Part shown: positions 51,140 to 60,288 of the stretch, one piece after another
How positions within the stretch are numbered: position 1 is the first letter of the stretch
Layout of the letters: every line of letters starts with the position of its first letter
NCBI RefSeq assembly: GCF_002243645.1
Contig: NZ_CP017704.1
Location: 3,118,001 to 3,182,000, forward strand
Reading direction: 5' to 3'
DNA: 64,000 nt
Origin: Peribacillus simplex NBRC 15720 = DSM 1321
GTDB lineage: Bacteria; Bacillota; Bacilli; Bacillales; DSM-1321
The notes under the pieces: generated by a model
Databases searched by the model: none
Told to the model about the DNA's origin: nothing
What the model saw: only the letters and a program-made list of their open reading frames with translations
Position numbers and translations under genes: made by a program

Positions 51140-52618
51140 ATGGCAGAAGAAAAGTTGCCGAACTGGCTGAAAAATCGGGCGCATCTTTCACCGGATCGCC
51201 CGGCAATTGAGTTTGAAGGTCATACGTATAGCTTTCTTGAACTGCATACATTATCGGAGAAGATGGCTGGCAAGTTGGCAAGCATTGGTCTGGGAGCTGG
51301 CGATTCATGCGCGGTTTTGCTCCGTAACCATATAGATGGTGTTGTCGTTATCCATGCACTATTTTATCTCGGTGTGAAGATTGTGATGCTGAATAATAAG
51401 CTAACGTCAAAAGAGCTGTCCTGGCAGATCGAGGATAGTGGAACTGCCTATCTGGTTTCAGAAGGATTCTTCTCCGGCAAACTCTCTGATATTGGTGGGA
51501 TTCTCCCGGATTTGAACCTTCATTTAATGGAAGAATTGCCGAATGAAGGCACGGCAGAGATTCTTCAAGAGTTTTACCTTGAGGATACCGCTACGATCAT
51601 GTATACATCAGGTACGACAGGAAATCCAAAAGGCGTGATCCAAACATTCGGCAACCATTGGTGGAGTGCCGTAGGTTCGGTTCTGAACCTTGGATTGCAT
51701 GAGGAGGATTCTTGGTATTGTGCGGTTCCGATCTTTCATATTAGCGGCTTATCCATCCTGATGAAAAATGTGATTTATGGCATGAAGGTCGTTTTGGAGG
51801 AACGGTTCGATGAACGGGAAACAAACCGGAGCATCCAGGAAAGTGGCGTGACAATCATTTCGGTCGTGACGGCGATGCTGAATAGGATGGTGCAGGATTT
51901 GAAGGGAACAAGCTATCCAAAAACCTTTCGCTGTATCCTGTTGGGCGGCGGCCCAGCACCCGTTCATTTACTTGAAGCATGTAAAGAGAAAGGGATTCCT
52001 GTCTATCAATCATATGGGATGACCGAAACGGCTTCACAGATTGTGACGCTGGCACCGGAGTATAGCATGACAAAAATCGGATCAGCTGGAAAGCCTTTGT
52101 TTCCTTCGCAGTTACGGATAGAGAAAGACGGCACTATGTGTGAACCGGGTGCAGTGGGTGAAATCGTGGTTTCAGGTCCGAATGTGACGAAAGGCTATTT
52201 TAATCGGATGGACGCTACACAGCAGGCCATTACCGATGGATGGCTTTATACTGGGGACCTTGGTTATCTCGATGAGGAAGGCTTTTTATATGTGCTTGAC
52301 CGACGCTCAGATTTAATCATCTCCGGCGGTGAAAATGTCTATCCGGCCGAGATTGAAAATGTCCTTAGTAAGCACCCTGATGTTTTCGAAGCGGGAGTGA
52401 CGGGGACTGACGATGAAAAATGGGGACAGGTTCCACTCGCTTTTGTCGTCTTGCATCAAGGTGCAGAGCTTGATGAGAGCGAACTGCTGGAATATTGCAG
52501 AGAGTACTTGGCATCCTATAAAATTCCCCGAAACGTTATTTTTTGGGAGGAGCTTCCGCGGAATGGTGCAGGCAAGCTTCTGAGACGGGAACTGAAGAAG
52601 GAAATGGGGGAATGGTAA
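51140..52618 (+). CDS. menE: o-succinylbenzoate-CoA ligase MenE
   Basis: Adenylate-forming ligase of 492 residues. TIMYTSGTTGNPKGVIQTF is the AMP/ATP-binding P-loop, QSYGMTETAS the second core motif, DGWLYTGDLGYLDEEG the third, and DLIISGGENVYPAEIE the hinge; NGAGKLLRREL holds the catalytic Lys. It activates o-succinylbenzoate to its CoA ester. GAAGAGGGTAAGCAGC precedes the ATG. The stop overlaps the menC start by one base (TAATG). Confidence 0.95.
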   Translation: MAEEKLPNWLKNRAHLSPDRPAIEFEGHTYSFLELHTLSEKMAGKLASIGLGAGDSCAVLLRNHIDGVVVIHALFYLGVKIVMLNNKLTSKELSWQIEDSGTAYLVSEGFFSGKLSDIGGILPDLNLHLMEELPNEGTAEILQEFYLEDTATIMYTSGTTGNPKGVIQTFGNHWWSAVGSVLNLGLHEEDSWYCAVPIFHISGLSILMKNVIYGMKVVLEERFDERETNRSIQESGVTIISVVTAMLNRMVQDLKGTSYPKTFRCILLGGGPAPVHLLEACKEKGIPVYQSYGMTETASQIVTLAPEYSMTKIGSAGKPLFPSQLRIEKDGTMCEPGAVGEIVVSGPNVTKGYFNRMDATQQAITDGWLYTGDLGYLDEEGFLYVLDRRSDLIISGGENVYPAEIENVLSKHPDVFEAGVTGTDDEKWGQVPLAFVVLHQGAELDESELLEYCREYLASYKIPRNVIFWEELPRNGAGKLLRRELKKEMGEW

Positions 52619-53721
52619 TGAAGTTATCCTCCATTTCCTTAAAGCTCATTAAGGCCCCTTTAAAGCGGCCATTCAAGACGCATCTCGAAACGGTAAGCGA
52701 CCGGGAAGTGATAATTGTCGAAGCCATGGATGAAGACGGATTGATTGGATACGGGGAAGCTGTCCCTTTTACAAGTCCTTGGTATACCGAGGAAACGATC
52801 AAAACATGCTTCCATATGTTGGGTGACTTCTTAATCCCGCTGACATTGGCCAGTCAGATCAGTCATCCTGATGAGCTGCCGAACTTATGGAGCGGAATTA
52901 GACGGAATGCGATGTCGAAGTCAGCTTTAGAGCAGGCAATCCTCGATTTATATGCGAAGCAGAAAGGAGTTTACCTCGGAAGGCTGTTTGGCGGCGAACG
53001 AAGTGAAGTGGCCGCTGGTGTAGTTGTTGCATCCAATGATATTGAAGATACGATGCGCCAAATCGAGGATTTTTCCGGATCTGGTTATCAGCGTTATAAA
53101 ATAAAAATCAATCCTCAAAATGATCTGGAGTTTTTAGCGGAAATACGTCGGGCCTATCCCGATATCCCGCTAATGGCAGATGCCAATTCAGCTTACACTC
53201 TTGATGACATCCCACATCTTCAGAAGCTTGATGTGTTTAAGCTGATGATGATTGAGCAGCCGCTGGGACATGACGACATTGTGGAACATTCATTTTTGCA
53301 GAAACAGCTGCAGACACCCATTTGCCTTGATGAAAGCATAAATTCATTTCATGATGCCAAAAGTGCGCTGTCGCTCCAGAGTTGTGGGGTGATCAACATT
53401 AAGATGGCTAAAGTCGGCGGCTGGATGGAAGCTGTAAGAATCCATGATCTATGCCTGGGAAATGGTGTGCCCGTTTGGTGCGGCGGTATGATTGAATTTG
53501 GCATTTCACGTGCACATAATATTGCACTTGCCACATTAAAAGGGTTCACGATTCCCGGGGATATATCATCTTCATCCCGTTATTGGGATGAAGATATAAT
53601 CGATCCTGAAGTCATTGTCGAAAATGGCATGATCCAAGTACCTGATAAAGCCGGAATCGGTTTTGCCATCAATGAAAAGCGGCTAAAGGAATTGACTACA
53701 TATAGTAAACAGTACAAGTGA
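52618..53721 (+). CDS. menC: o-succinylbenzoate synthase MenC
   Basis: Enolase-superfamily dehydratase of 367 residues. YKIKINPQND bears the catalytic Lys pair, PLMADANSAYTL the first metal ligand, MIEQPLGHDD the second, PICLDESINS the third, and INIKMAKVGGWMEA the second catalytic Lys. WCGGMIEFGISRAHN near the end is typical of the Bacillus N-acylamino-acid racemase/OSBS group. It dehydrates the MenH product. The ATG overlapping the menE stop is chosen; the longer frame is out of register with the operon spacing. Confidence 0.95.
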   Translation: MKLSSISLKLIKAPLKRPFKTHLETVSDREVIIVEAMDEDGLIGYGEAVPFTSPWYTEETIKTCFHMLGDFLIPLTLASQISHPDELPNLWSGIRRNAMSKSALEQAILDLYAKQKGVYLGRLFGGERSEVAAGVVVASNDIEDTMRQIEDFSGSGYQRYKIKINPQNDLEFLAEIRRAYPDIPLMADANSAYTLDDIPHLQKLDVFKLMMIEQPLGHDDIVEHSFLQKQLQTPICLDESINSFHDAKSALSLQSCGVINIKMAKVGGWMEAVRIHDLCLGNGVPVWCGGMIEFGISRAHNIALATLKGFTIPGDISSSSRYWDEDIIDPEVIVENGMIQVPDKAGIGFAINEKRLKELTTYSKQYK

Positions 53722-53726
53722 AAACA

Positions 53727-53756
53727 TCAAAGGAGGTGCAATACCACCTCTTTTGA
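53727..53756 (+). terminator. hairpin after menC
   Basis: TCAAAGGAGGTG-CAATA-CCACCTCTTTTGA. No strong T run follows, so it may be a weak terminator or mRNA-stabilising hairpin at the end of the men operon. Confidence 0.5.
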
Positions 53757-53954
53757 TCAAATATTGATAATCCTCTTTATCCTTTTGCCCCCTTGTCTAT
53801 GTAACTCACCCATTAGTATTTTTTTGGACGGACACCCCACCCTTTTGGAAAATGATCTTAATAGGATAAATAACAAATATTAGTTTGTCGACAAAAGAAG
53901 GTTCGATTGGTCTGGCTCCGCCTTCATGGTTTTATATAAGTGAACCCTTCATTG

Positions 53955-54112
53955 GATTGAAGAAATTTGCGACACTCCTGCCGAATAACGGGCTAGCTGA
54001 GACACCACAGGCGCTTGCTTTGATGCGGCTTGGCAGACAGTCGGCGGAATGGGAGCGGATTTCTGAAATCAACCTGGAACTTTTTTTAATTTGTCTACAG
54101 ATTTTAGAAAAA
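53955..54112. repeat. copy of a Bacillaceae interspersed intergenic repeat
   Basis: GCGACACTCCTGCCGAATAA, GAGACACCACAGGCGC, GTCGGCGGAATGGGAGCGGA, GAAATCAACCTGG and TTTGTCTACAG occur in the order of the known repeat. A shortened copy is at 29981-30115. The open frame crossing it is non-genic. From 53757 to 54240 nothing else is supported except a TATAAT box at about 54193. Confidence 0.65.
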
Positions 54113-54240
54113 TCATTTAAATGGGCGGATAAATCATATTTTTTTAGGAAATTGGGGCTTTGTCTATTTTTTCTTTATTGGATTATTTTGTATAATGAAA
54201 TTAAAAGAATGGCAACCAAGGAAAAGGGAGGGGAGAGTGT

Positions 54241-54390
54241 ATGAAGAAAAAACCGTACCTTATTGCGGAAATTCTACTAAGAAGAGGCATGCCGGACTTT
54301 GTCATTAAAGAAGTGACGGCATTGGAAGAGTGCGAGCTGTTTCTTTTGAAGAGAAAGTGGGGCCTATATGACCGGAAAACAGGTGCGTAA
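54241..54390 (+). CDS. small hypothetical protein, 49 aa
   Basis: AAAAGGGAGGGGAGAGTGT precedes the ATG and a TATAAT box lies about 45 bases upstream. The protein reads KKKPYLIAEILLRRGMPDF at the start and ends KRKWGLYDRKTGA; it is basic and soluble with one Cys. Start signals and a hydrophobic-helical pattern support it. I do not recognise it. Confidence 0.5.
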   Translation: MKKKPYLIAEILLRRGMPDFVIKEVTALEECELFLLKRKWGLYDRKTGA

Positions 54391-54404
54391 ATGAATAAAA
54401 GTAA

Positions 54405-54434
54405 AAAGGGAACCGTTTCGGTTCTGGCCGGTCC
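54405..54434 (-). terminator. dctR terminator
   Basis: On the minus strand GAACCGAAACGGTTC followed by CCTTTTTAC. Confidence 0.7.
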
Positions 54435-54443
54435 CCAAGAGCT

Positions 54444-55139
54444 TTAAGGTTTTTTAAGCCGGTACCTATTGACTGGACGGCCTATGCTGCCATACTGTAC
54501 GTCAAGCTGAAGGACCTCTTCGCCATGCAAGTATTCAAGATAGCGCCTTGCTGTAACTCTGGCGATTCCAATCCCATCAGCCACTTCTTCTGCAGATAGT
54601 GACCCAGGCTGGGTCTTTATGAACTTCGTCACTTGCTCAAGAGTCGCGCCATTCAATCCTTTGGGAACATCATATTTCGGGCTCGCTTCAGAAACTGTTT
54701 TATTTTGAAAGAGAATTCGGTCGAGCTGATTTTGAGAAATTTGATGGTCAGGTTCAACCTCCATCCGAAAAGCAAAGTATTGTTCCAGAGTATGTTTTAG
54801 CCTATCGAATTTAAATGGCTTAATTAAATAGTCAAAAGCCCCGTTCTGTATCATTTTTCTGATCGTTTTCTGATCATTTGCCGCTGAAATGATGATGACA
54901 TCCACATCAATTTGCTCTTTTCTGATTTGATAAAGTGTATCAACCCCGTTTAAAGATGGCATGAAGATGTCCAAAATGACAAGGTCGGGTTTAGACTGCC
55001 TGATTTTTTCCAGACCTTCAAGCCCATTGGAAGCTGTATCAACGACTTTAAAGGCAGGCAGACGCTCGATGAATTGTTTGTTGACCTCTTGGACCATTGG
55101 GTCGTCTTCAATTAAAAGTACACGAATTTCGTTAGTCAT
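54444..55139 (-). CDS. dctR: CitB-family response regulator of C4-dicarboxylate sensing (DctR)
   Basis: Response regulator of 231 residues. The receiver domain carries LLIEDDPMV, the phosphorylation site in DLVILDIFMP, and the KPFKFDRL lysine. The C-terminal half holds a helix-turn-helix (LSAEEVADGIGIARVTARRYLEYL), the form seen in DctR, DcuR, CitT and MalR. It overlaps dctS, its kinase, by eight bases. With the divergent dctB the set matches the Bacillus subtilis DctB-DctS-DctR circuit, which activates the C4-dicarboxylate transporter gene dctP. GAGGAGAACCAAA precedes the ATG. The transporter itself is not in the window. Confidence 0.9.
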   Translation of the reverse strand: MTNEIRVLLIEDDPMVQEVNKQFIERLPAFKVVDTASNGLEGLEKIRQSKPDLVILDIFMPSLNGVDTLYQIRKEQIDVDVIIISAANDQKTIRKMIQNGAFDYLIKPFKFDRLKHTLEQYFAFRMEVEPDHQISQNQLDRILFQNKTVSEASPKYDVPKGLNGATLEQVTKFIKTQPGSLSAEEVADGIGIARVTARRYLEYLHGEEVLQLDVQYGSIGRPVNRYRLKKP

Positions 55140-56742
55140 TTTGGTTCTCCTCTATATCGTGCATCGGAAAAGAAAGAAAAAAGCTTGTTCCTTCGTTAGG
55201 GCGTGTCGTGAATTTCATTTCGCCGTTCGCTTTCTTTACAATTTGGTCTATTAGATAAAGACCAATTCCTGATCCTTCCGCACCTTTTGTTGTAAAACCA
55301 TACTCGAATATATCTTTATGAATGTCCTCGGGAATGCCGGGCCCATTATCCTCAAGCACGATTTGACAATGACGTTCATCCTGGTAGATGGATAGATAAA
55401 CCTGTTTTGTTTCCTCTGAACAATGCTTTAGCGCTGCGAATGAGTTTTCAATCAAGTTTCCAATTATCAAAACAAAATCGTGATGATCCAAATCAGCGGG
55501 GAAAAGGTCCAATTTAGTGTGCTTGTCCATGATGAGCTCGATTCCGAGTTCCCGTCCCAAGGAGATCTTACTTAATATCAGCCCCACTAAATTATCATCG
55601 TGAATGTGCTTCGTTAAAAACCTGGTCAATTCCTCCTGTTCTTCCGTGATCTGAAAAATGTAATGCAGCGCTTCGTCAAGATTACCTAGCTGGATCAATC
55701 CTGCTATCGTATGAAGTTTGTTCATATGTTCATGGTTTTGAACACGCAGGGCTTCAACGAATGCTTTGACACTAGTCAACTCTTCAGCTAGCTTCGTCAC
55801 ATCGGTGCGATCCTGGAATATGGCCACGGCACCAATCGTTTTATCCGCAATCTTTATTGGTACCCGGTTGCTTACAATATTCCTGTTTTGAACGGAGATT
55901 TCCTGATTGAAGATGGGAGATGTCCGGTCCAGTACTTCCGGGAGACGGGTATCATGTATAATATCATTGATATTCTTACCAATGACCGCACCGTTAATAT
56001 TAAATATTTGCTTAGCCTTTTCATTGAAAATCGTGATTGTCTGATTATTATCTATGGCGATGACCCCTTCATGCATGGCATTGAAAGCGGCTGTCCTTTC
56101 AACCAACATCCGTGAAATTTCATGTGGTTCAAGTTGGAAGGTCTCTTTTTTTATCCTTCTTGCCATGAGCCATGAGCCGCATACACCGAATAGAAGTGTA
56201 AGGACCAGGATAATCGCTATTTCGCCTTTCAGGTCCTTGATTAATTCCGGTATCGTAGGCAAGATATTCCCAACCAGTACGACGCCGATTTGCTCTCTAT
56301 CTTTATCAAGGATTGGGACAAAGGCGCGGACGGAAATGCCAAGTTCGCCAGCAGCCTTTGAAAGGTATTCGTGTTCAGCGAACGCAGCGCTTTCGTCGCT
56401 GCTGCCCGAGGGGGTTCCCAATTGACTGAACACTGGATGTGAATAGCGTATATGCTGATTGTTGAGCACAACTATATAATCAGCTTGATGGATTTTCCTT
56501 AAGTTTTCAATAATCGGATTAAGCTGCGTCCATCCTTCAGGCTCACGGACCAATTTTTGTACTTCAGGGAGTTCGGCAATGGTATGGGCAGTGATCATGG
56601 ATCGTTTGCCGATTTCATCTTCCCTGACCGAAACGATATTTCCGAATATAAAAATCCCGCCTATTAGTATCGAAAAAGCGACGATTACGAATGATAGCAG
56701 GGTGATTTTAATTTGAATGGGCATATGAAAGGATTTATCCAT
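55132..56742 (-). CDS. dctS: membrane sensor kinase DctS (DcuS/CitA family)
   Basis: Kinase of 536 residues. One membrane segment (about 11-34) precedes an extracellular sensory PAS/CACHE domain (HQADYIVVLNNQHIRYSHPV), and a second segment (around 175-196, IAIILVLTLLFGVCGSWLMA) precedes a cytoplasmic PAS domain (AMHEGVIAIDNNQTITIFNE). The phospho-accepting His lies in VQNHEHMNKLHTIAGLIQLG, and the ATP domain shows LEDNGPGIP and EGSGIGLYLI. Family members bind fumarate, succinate, malate or citrate outside the cell. GGAGGAAAAACA precedes the ATG. It is divergent from dctB by 140 bases. Confidence 0.9.
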   Translation of the reverse strand: MDKSFHMPIQIKITLLSFVIVAFSILIGGIFIFGNIVSVREDEIGKRSMITAHTIAELPEVQKLVREPEGWTQLNPIIENLRKIHQADYIVVLNNQHIRYSHPVFSQLGTPSGSSDESAAFAEHEYLSKAAGELGISVRAFVPILDKDREQIGVVLVGNILPTIPELIKDLKGEIAIILVLTLLFGVCGSWLMARRIKKETFQLEPHEISRMLVERTAAFNAMHEGVIAIDNNQTITIFNEKAKQIFNINGAVIGKNINDIIHDTRLPEVLDRTSPIFNQEISVQNRNIVSNRVPIKIADKTIGAVAIFQDRTDVTKLAEELTSVKAFVEALRVQNHEHMNKLHTIAGLIQLGNLDEALHYIFQITEEQEELTRFLTKHIHDDNLVGLILSKISLGRELGIELIMDKHTKLDLFPADLDHHDFVLIIGNLIENSFAALKHCSEETKQVYLSIYQDERHCQIVLEDNGPGIPEDIHKDIFEYGFTTKGAEGSGIGLYLIDQIVKKANGEMKFTTRPNEGTSFFLSFPMHDIEENQND

Positions 56743-56882
56743 TGTTTTTCCTCCATTACTTCTATACTTTATAGTAACAGAATTTCTATCACTTTTCGCT
56801 ATTTTTCACGCATTGTATTACGACAGTAAAAAGCTGTGATAGAATAGTGATAATGTGAAGTGAGCGGTGAGGAGTTGTCGGT

Positions 56883-57947
56883 ATGCGTGCATTATGGGGG
56901 TACTTCTTATTAATTGGCTTGGGGCTGTTGATAGCAGTGTATATATCGTTTCAGTCGTTCTTTACAAGCTTTGGTTTCAATTTGCCGAAGGATGAGGAGC
57001 AGGTCGGGATGAAGGATCAAATCGTGATTAAGTTCAGTCATGTCGTTGCCGAAAATACACCTAAAGGGCTAGCTGCGAACCGATTTGCCAAACTAGTCGA
57101 TGAATATACAGATCATCGTGTCAAAATTGAAGTTTATCCTAATCAGTCATTATATAGTGATCATGAAGAAATCGAAGCATTACAAGAAAACAAGGTGCAG
57201 ATGATTGCTCCAACTACATCTAAAATTACGAGCATATCAAAGAAATGGATGCTATTGGACCTTCCTTACGTCTTTCCAACGGACGCTGCCTTGCAGGAAG
57301 CGTTAAATGGGGAAGTGGGGGAAGAGCTGCTAAAGCAGCTGAATACCATCGATATCGAGGGACTTGCATTTTGGTCGAATAACTTTAAGCAGATTACAAG
57401 CAGTAAACCGATACGGCATCCAAGTGATTTTGCCGGGAAGAATTTTAGAATCATGCCAAGTGCAGTCCTGGAAAGCCAATTCAAGCATTTTGGGGCGACA
57501 ACTTCTGAGCTGGAGTTTAATGAAACGTTTAAAAGCCTTGAAATCAATGAAACGGACAGCCAGGAAAATACGATTTCGAATATCTATTCCAAGAAATTAT
57601 ATGAGGTGCAAAAATATTTAACGATCAGTGATCATGGCTATTTAGGGTATGTAGTCATGATAAACAAGCCGTTTTGGAACAAACTCCCGTTGGATATTCA
57701 GCAGCAAATCCAACGGGCGATGGATGATACAACGAAATGGCTATGGATCAAATCAAATGAATTGAATCAGGAACAGCTTACGGAAATCCAGCAAAAATCG
57801 AATATCGATATCTATACACTGTCAGATGAAGAAAAGAAAGAATGGATGGATGAGATGACCGTCATCTATCCGGAATTCGAATCAACGATTGGAACAGAAT
57901 TGATTACGAAAATGGAAAAAATCCGTGAGAAGCATTTAAAGGACTAA
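56883..57947 (+). CDS. dctB: TRAP-type C4-dicarboxylate binding protein DctB (co-sensor)
   Basis: DctP-family solute-binding protein of 354 residues. A hydrophobic anchor (YFLLIGLGLLIAVYISFQSFF) is not followed by a lipobox, so the protein is probably membrane-tethered. Binding-fold signatures are VIKFSHVVAENTPKGLAANRF, MIAPTTSKI and FRIMPSAVLESQFKHFGA, the last with the Arg that grips the substrate carboxylate. The TRAP membrane subunits (DctQ, DctM) are absent, and dctS/dctR lie next to it. In Bacillus subtilis such a DctB acts with DctS as a sensor rather than in TRAP uptake; I infer that role here. Confidence 0.88.
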   Translation: MRALWGYFLLIGLGLLIAVYISFQSFFTSFGFNLPKDEEQVGMKDQIVIKFSHVVAENTPKGLAANRFAKLVDEYTDHRVKIEVYPNQSLYSDHEEIEALQENKVQMIAPTTSKITSISKKWMLLDLPYVFPTDAALQEALNGEVGEELLKQLNTIDIEGLAFWSNNFKQITSSKPIRHPSDFAGKNFRIMPSAVLESQFKHFGATTSELEFNETFKSLEINETDSQENTISNIYSKKLYEVQKYLTISDHGYLGYVVMINKPFWNKLPLDIQQQIQRAMDDTTKWLWIKSNELNQEQLTEIQQKSNIDIYTLSDEEKKEWMDEMTVIYPEFESTIGTELITKMEKIREKHLKD

Positions 57948-57966
57948 CTAAATGACAGGGAAAAAA

Positions 57967-57997
57967 AGGAGCGGACCCAAAAGGGCCCGCTTTTTTC
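57967..57997 (+). terminator. dctB terminator
   Basis: GCGGACCC-AAAA-GGGCCCGC followed by TTTTTTCC; it also lies at the end of the convergent znuA. Confidence 0.85.
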
Positions 57998-58945
57998 CTA
58001 TTGCAATGCAGTTTGCAGTGTCTTGATATTTTTTTCCATTAAACTGAAGTAATCTTCACCGGCTTCAATATCTTTATCCGTCAACACGGAAAGGTTATGG
58101 AGCTCAAGTGATTTCGCTCCCATTTCCTTTTGGATGATCTCGGTTAGTTTAGAACTGATATTTTGCTCAAAGATGACGTAGTTCAAGTCTTCTTCTTCAG
58201 CCATCGTTACGATTTTCCCCAGTTCCTTTTGAGAAGGTTCGTTTGAAGATGTTAGTCCTGTGACGCCAATTTGTTCCAATCCGTAGCGTTCCTCCCAATA
58301 ACCATATGCAGAATGGGAAACGATGATCTTATTGGTACGGCCCGACTCGATCGTCGTCGCGAATTTTTCATCAAGTGCCTTAAGCTTTTCGGAAAGCTTA
58401 TTGAATTGGCTGTTGAAATATTCTTCCTGTTCCGGCATTTTTTTTGTTAATTCGTCCTTGATGGTTTTAGCCATGTCAATGGAATAGATGGGATCTAACC
58501 ACAAATGCGGATTGACGCCTCCATGGTCATGACCGTCTTCTTCATGAGCATGTTCGTTTTCATGTGTATGCTCACCTTCATCAAGATGAACCGTTTCCCC
58601 CACCGCGATTGTACTGACGCCTTCTTTGCTTAGAATTGGTTCAGCCTTGGTTACAAAGCCTTCAAGATTATAGCCAATATAGAAAAATAGGTCTGACTCA
58701 GCCATTTTTACAATATCTTTTTGAGAAGGTTCGAATGAATGTTCATCCGTTCCGGGAGGATAAATCGTCTCGACGTTTACGTACTCCCCGCCAATGGCCT
58801 CCGTGAAGTATTGTAAAGGGTAAACTGTGGTATATATATCTAAGGCATCCTTGGTTTCTTTACTCGATTCTCCCTTTGAGTTGCCGCAGGCTGACAGAAA
58901 TAGCGCAGTAACAAGGAAAAGTGAGAGCAATGCTCGAATTTTCAT
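57998..58945 (-). CDS. znuA: zinc ABC transporter substrate-binding lipoprotein ZnuA
   Basis: Lipoprotein of 315 residues with signal peptide and lipobox LFLSAC (Cys about residue 20). It belongs to the cluster A-I metal-binding proteins: TDEHSFEPSQKD with the first His ligand, a flexible His-rich loop (THENEHAHEEDGHDHGG), NPHLWLDP with the second, and IVSHSAYGYW with the third. AAAGGAGCATTTCAT precedes the chosen ATG. Two Zur boxes lie upstream, so it should be induced by zinc shortage. The ATPase and permease genes (znuC, znuB) are not adjacent in this window. Confidence 0.92.
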   Translation of the reverse strand: MKIRALLSLFLVTALFLSACGNSKGESSKETKDALDIYTTVYPLQYFTEAIGGEYVNVETIYPPGTDEHSFEPSQKDIVKMAESDLFFYIGYNLEGFVTKAEPILSKEGVSTIAVGETVHLDEGEHTHENEHAHEEDGHDHGGVNPHLWLDPIYSIDMAKTIKDELTKKMPEQEEYFNSQFNKLSEKLKALDEKFATTIESGRTNKIIVSHSAYGYWEERYGLEQIGVTGLTSSNEPSQKELGKIVTMAEEEDLNYVIFEQNISSKLTEIIQKEMGAKSLELHNLSVLTDKDIEAGEDYFSLMEKNIKTLQTALQ

Positions 58946-58962
58946 ATGAAATGCTCCTTTAT

Positions 58963-59019
58963 AATTCGTATTGATTACGATTTGAATTTTATGTGGTAAA
59001 AACGAAATGATTACGATTT
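58963..59019 (-). promoter_or_regulatory. two Zur boxes upstream of znuA
   Basis: On the minus strand AAATCGTAATCATTTCGTTTT (58999-59019) and AAATCGTAATCAATACGAATT (58963-58983) both match the Bacillus Zur consensus AAATCGTAATNATTACGATTT closely. Their centres are 36 bases apart. Confidence 0.8.
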
Positions 59020-59066
59020 GACTTCTGTATGATACAAAAGATTGCAAAAGAAAGCAAGGGTTTTTT

Positions 59067-59306
59067 CTAATGGTCCTCACTTTTTTCTTTTTTTTCAGGC
59101 ACAAGATCAATGCCTCCTGGATGAAACGGATGACATTTAAGAATCCGGATGAGTGCTAACCAGCTTCCTTTAATAGGTCCGAAACGATTGATCGCTTCCA
59201 AACCATAATGGGAACAAGTTGGGTAAAAACGGCAGGTAGGCGGTTTTAATGGAGAAATGGCAACTTGGTAAAAACGGATGATTCCCATTAATATTTTTTT
59301 CAACAC
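59067..59306 (-). CDS. yidD: membrane protein insertion efficiency factor YidD
   Basis: Protein of 79 residues with the whole YidD signature: [25 protein letters not shown], then [19 protein letters not shown]. The three conserved cysteines are all present. YidD assists the YidC/SpoIIIJ insertase at the inner face of the membrane. Its start has only a weak ribosome binding site upstream. In Bacillus the gene (ytjA) is known to lie next to luxS, which is also the case here. Confidence 0.93.
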   Translation of the reverse strand: MLKKILMGIIRFYQVAISPLKPPTCRFYPTCSHYGLEAINRFGPIKGSWLALIRILKCHPFHPGGIDLVPEKKEKSEDH

Positions 59307-59497
59307 AATGCTTTCATCTCTTTTCGAGTAAATTCACTACCCTCCATTATAGCATATTTTCTAAATTTCCAATAAGGGTAAAAAAGGAATAAGCATATTG
59401 GTAATCCGATTGATATAATGAGAATTAATTTTAAAGGATGAAATATATTGTTATTCAAGGTAAAATAGATATGACATACAATTAAGGAGTGAATTAA

Positions 59498-59971
59498 ATG
59501 CCTTCAGTTGAAAGCTTTGAATTAGATCATAATGCTGTTAAAGCCCCATATGTTAGACATTGCGGTGTCCATAAGGTAGGAACAGATGGTGTTGTTAATA
59601 AATTTGATATCCGTTTTTGCCAACCGAATAAACAAGCGATGAAGCCGGATACGATCCATACCCTGGAACACTTGCTTGCATTCAATATCCGTAAGCATTC
59701 CGAGCGCTACGATCACTTTGATATAATCGATATTTCACCAATGGGATGTCAAACAGGATATTACCTTGTGGTCAGCGGCGAGCCGACAGTGACGGAAATC
59801 ATCGATGTTCTTGAAGATACATTCAAGGATGCTGTTACAATTACAGAAATTCCTGCTGCAAACGAAAAACAATGCGGCCAAGCAAAATTGCATGATCTTG
59901 AAGGAGCTAAGAAATTAATGAATTTCTGGCTTACACAAGATAAAGAAGATCTTCATAAAGTTTTCGGTTAA
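59498..59971 (+). CDS. luxS: S-ribosylhomocysteine lyase LuxS
   Basis: Metalloenzyme of 157 residues. The iron ligands are H54 and H58 in [14 protein letters not shown] and C126 in [23 protein letters not shown] holds the catalytic Cys. It splits S-ribosylhomocysteine to homocysteine and DPD, the precursor of autoinducer-2, and so links the methyl cycle with signalling. GGAGTGAATTAA precedes the ATG. It is monocistronic with its own terminator. Confidence 0.98.
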   Translation: MPSVESFELDHNAVKAPYVRHCGVHKVGTDGVVNKFDIRFCQPNKQAMKPDTIHTLEHLLAFNIRKHSERYDHFDIIDISPMGCQTGYYLVVSGEPTVTEIIDVLEDTFKDAVTITEIPAANEKQCGQAKLHDLEGAKKLMNFWLTQDKEDLHKVFG

Positions 59972-60010
59972 TAAAAAAGTTCCTGTCCATTTGTGACAGG
60001 AACTTTTTTT
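59972..60010. terminator. luxS terminator
   Basis: AAAAAAGTTCCTGTC-CATTTGT-GACAGGAACTTTTTTT, between luxS and the convergent small gene. Confidence 0.92.
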
Positions 60011-60164
60011 ATTTTTCGGGTTCTTCTTTTTTCCCCTCATCCTCAGGCAAAGGATCGACCGGATCCACTGTATGCTTGTAGCTGTAACCTTTTCCGATTG
60101 TTAGGACCGATAAGGCCAATACAATCAGAATCACAATAATGGAGATAACTAAAACCGTAATCAT
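60009..60164 (-). CDS. ytzI: YtzI-like small membrane protein, 51 aa
   Basis: AGGAGCTGTAAAGT precedes the ATG. A single hydrophobic helix (ITVLVISIIVILIVLALSVL) is followed by GKGYSYKHTVDPVDPLPEDE and an acidic/basic tail. The YSYKHTVDP segment is what I recognise from Bacillus YtzI. The role is unknown. It converges with luxS, and a bidirectional terminator separates them. Confidence 0.7.
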   Translation of the reverse strand: MITVLVISIIVILIVLALSVLTIGKGYSYKHTVDPVDPLPEDEGKKEEPEK

Positions 60165-60288
60165 ACTTTACAGCTCCTAACGTTCACAATTTAGATTCAT
60201 TTTAGCATAAGAACCGAGTCAGATAATGTTTCAATTTTCGAATAGAGGGAATTATAAAGGTATAACCAACTTACGGAGGTAGATATTT

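Noticed and set aside
53885..54244. 119-codon open frame upstream of the 49-aa gene
   Set aside because: It crosses an interspersed repeat and a promoter, has no ribosome binding site and resembles no protein.
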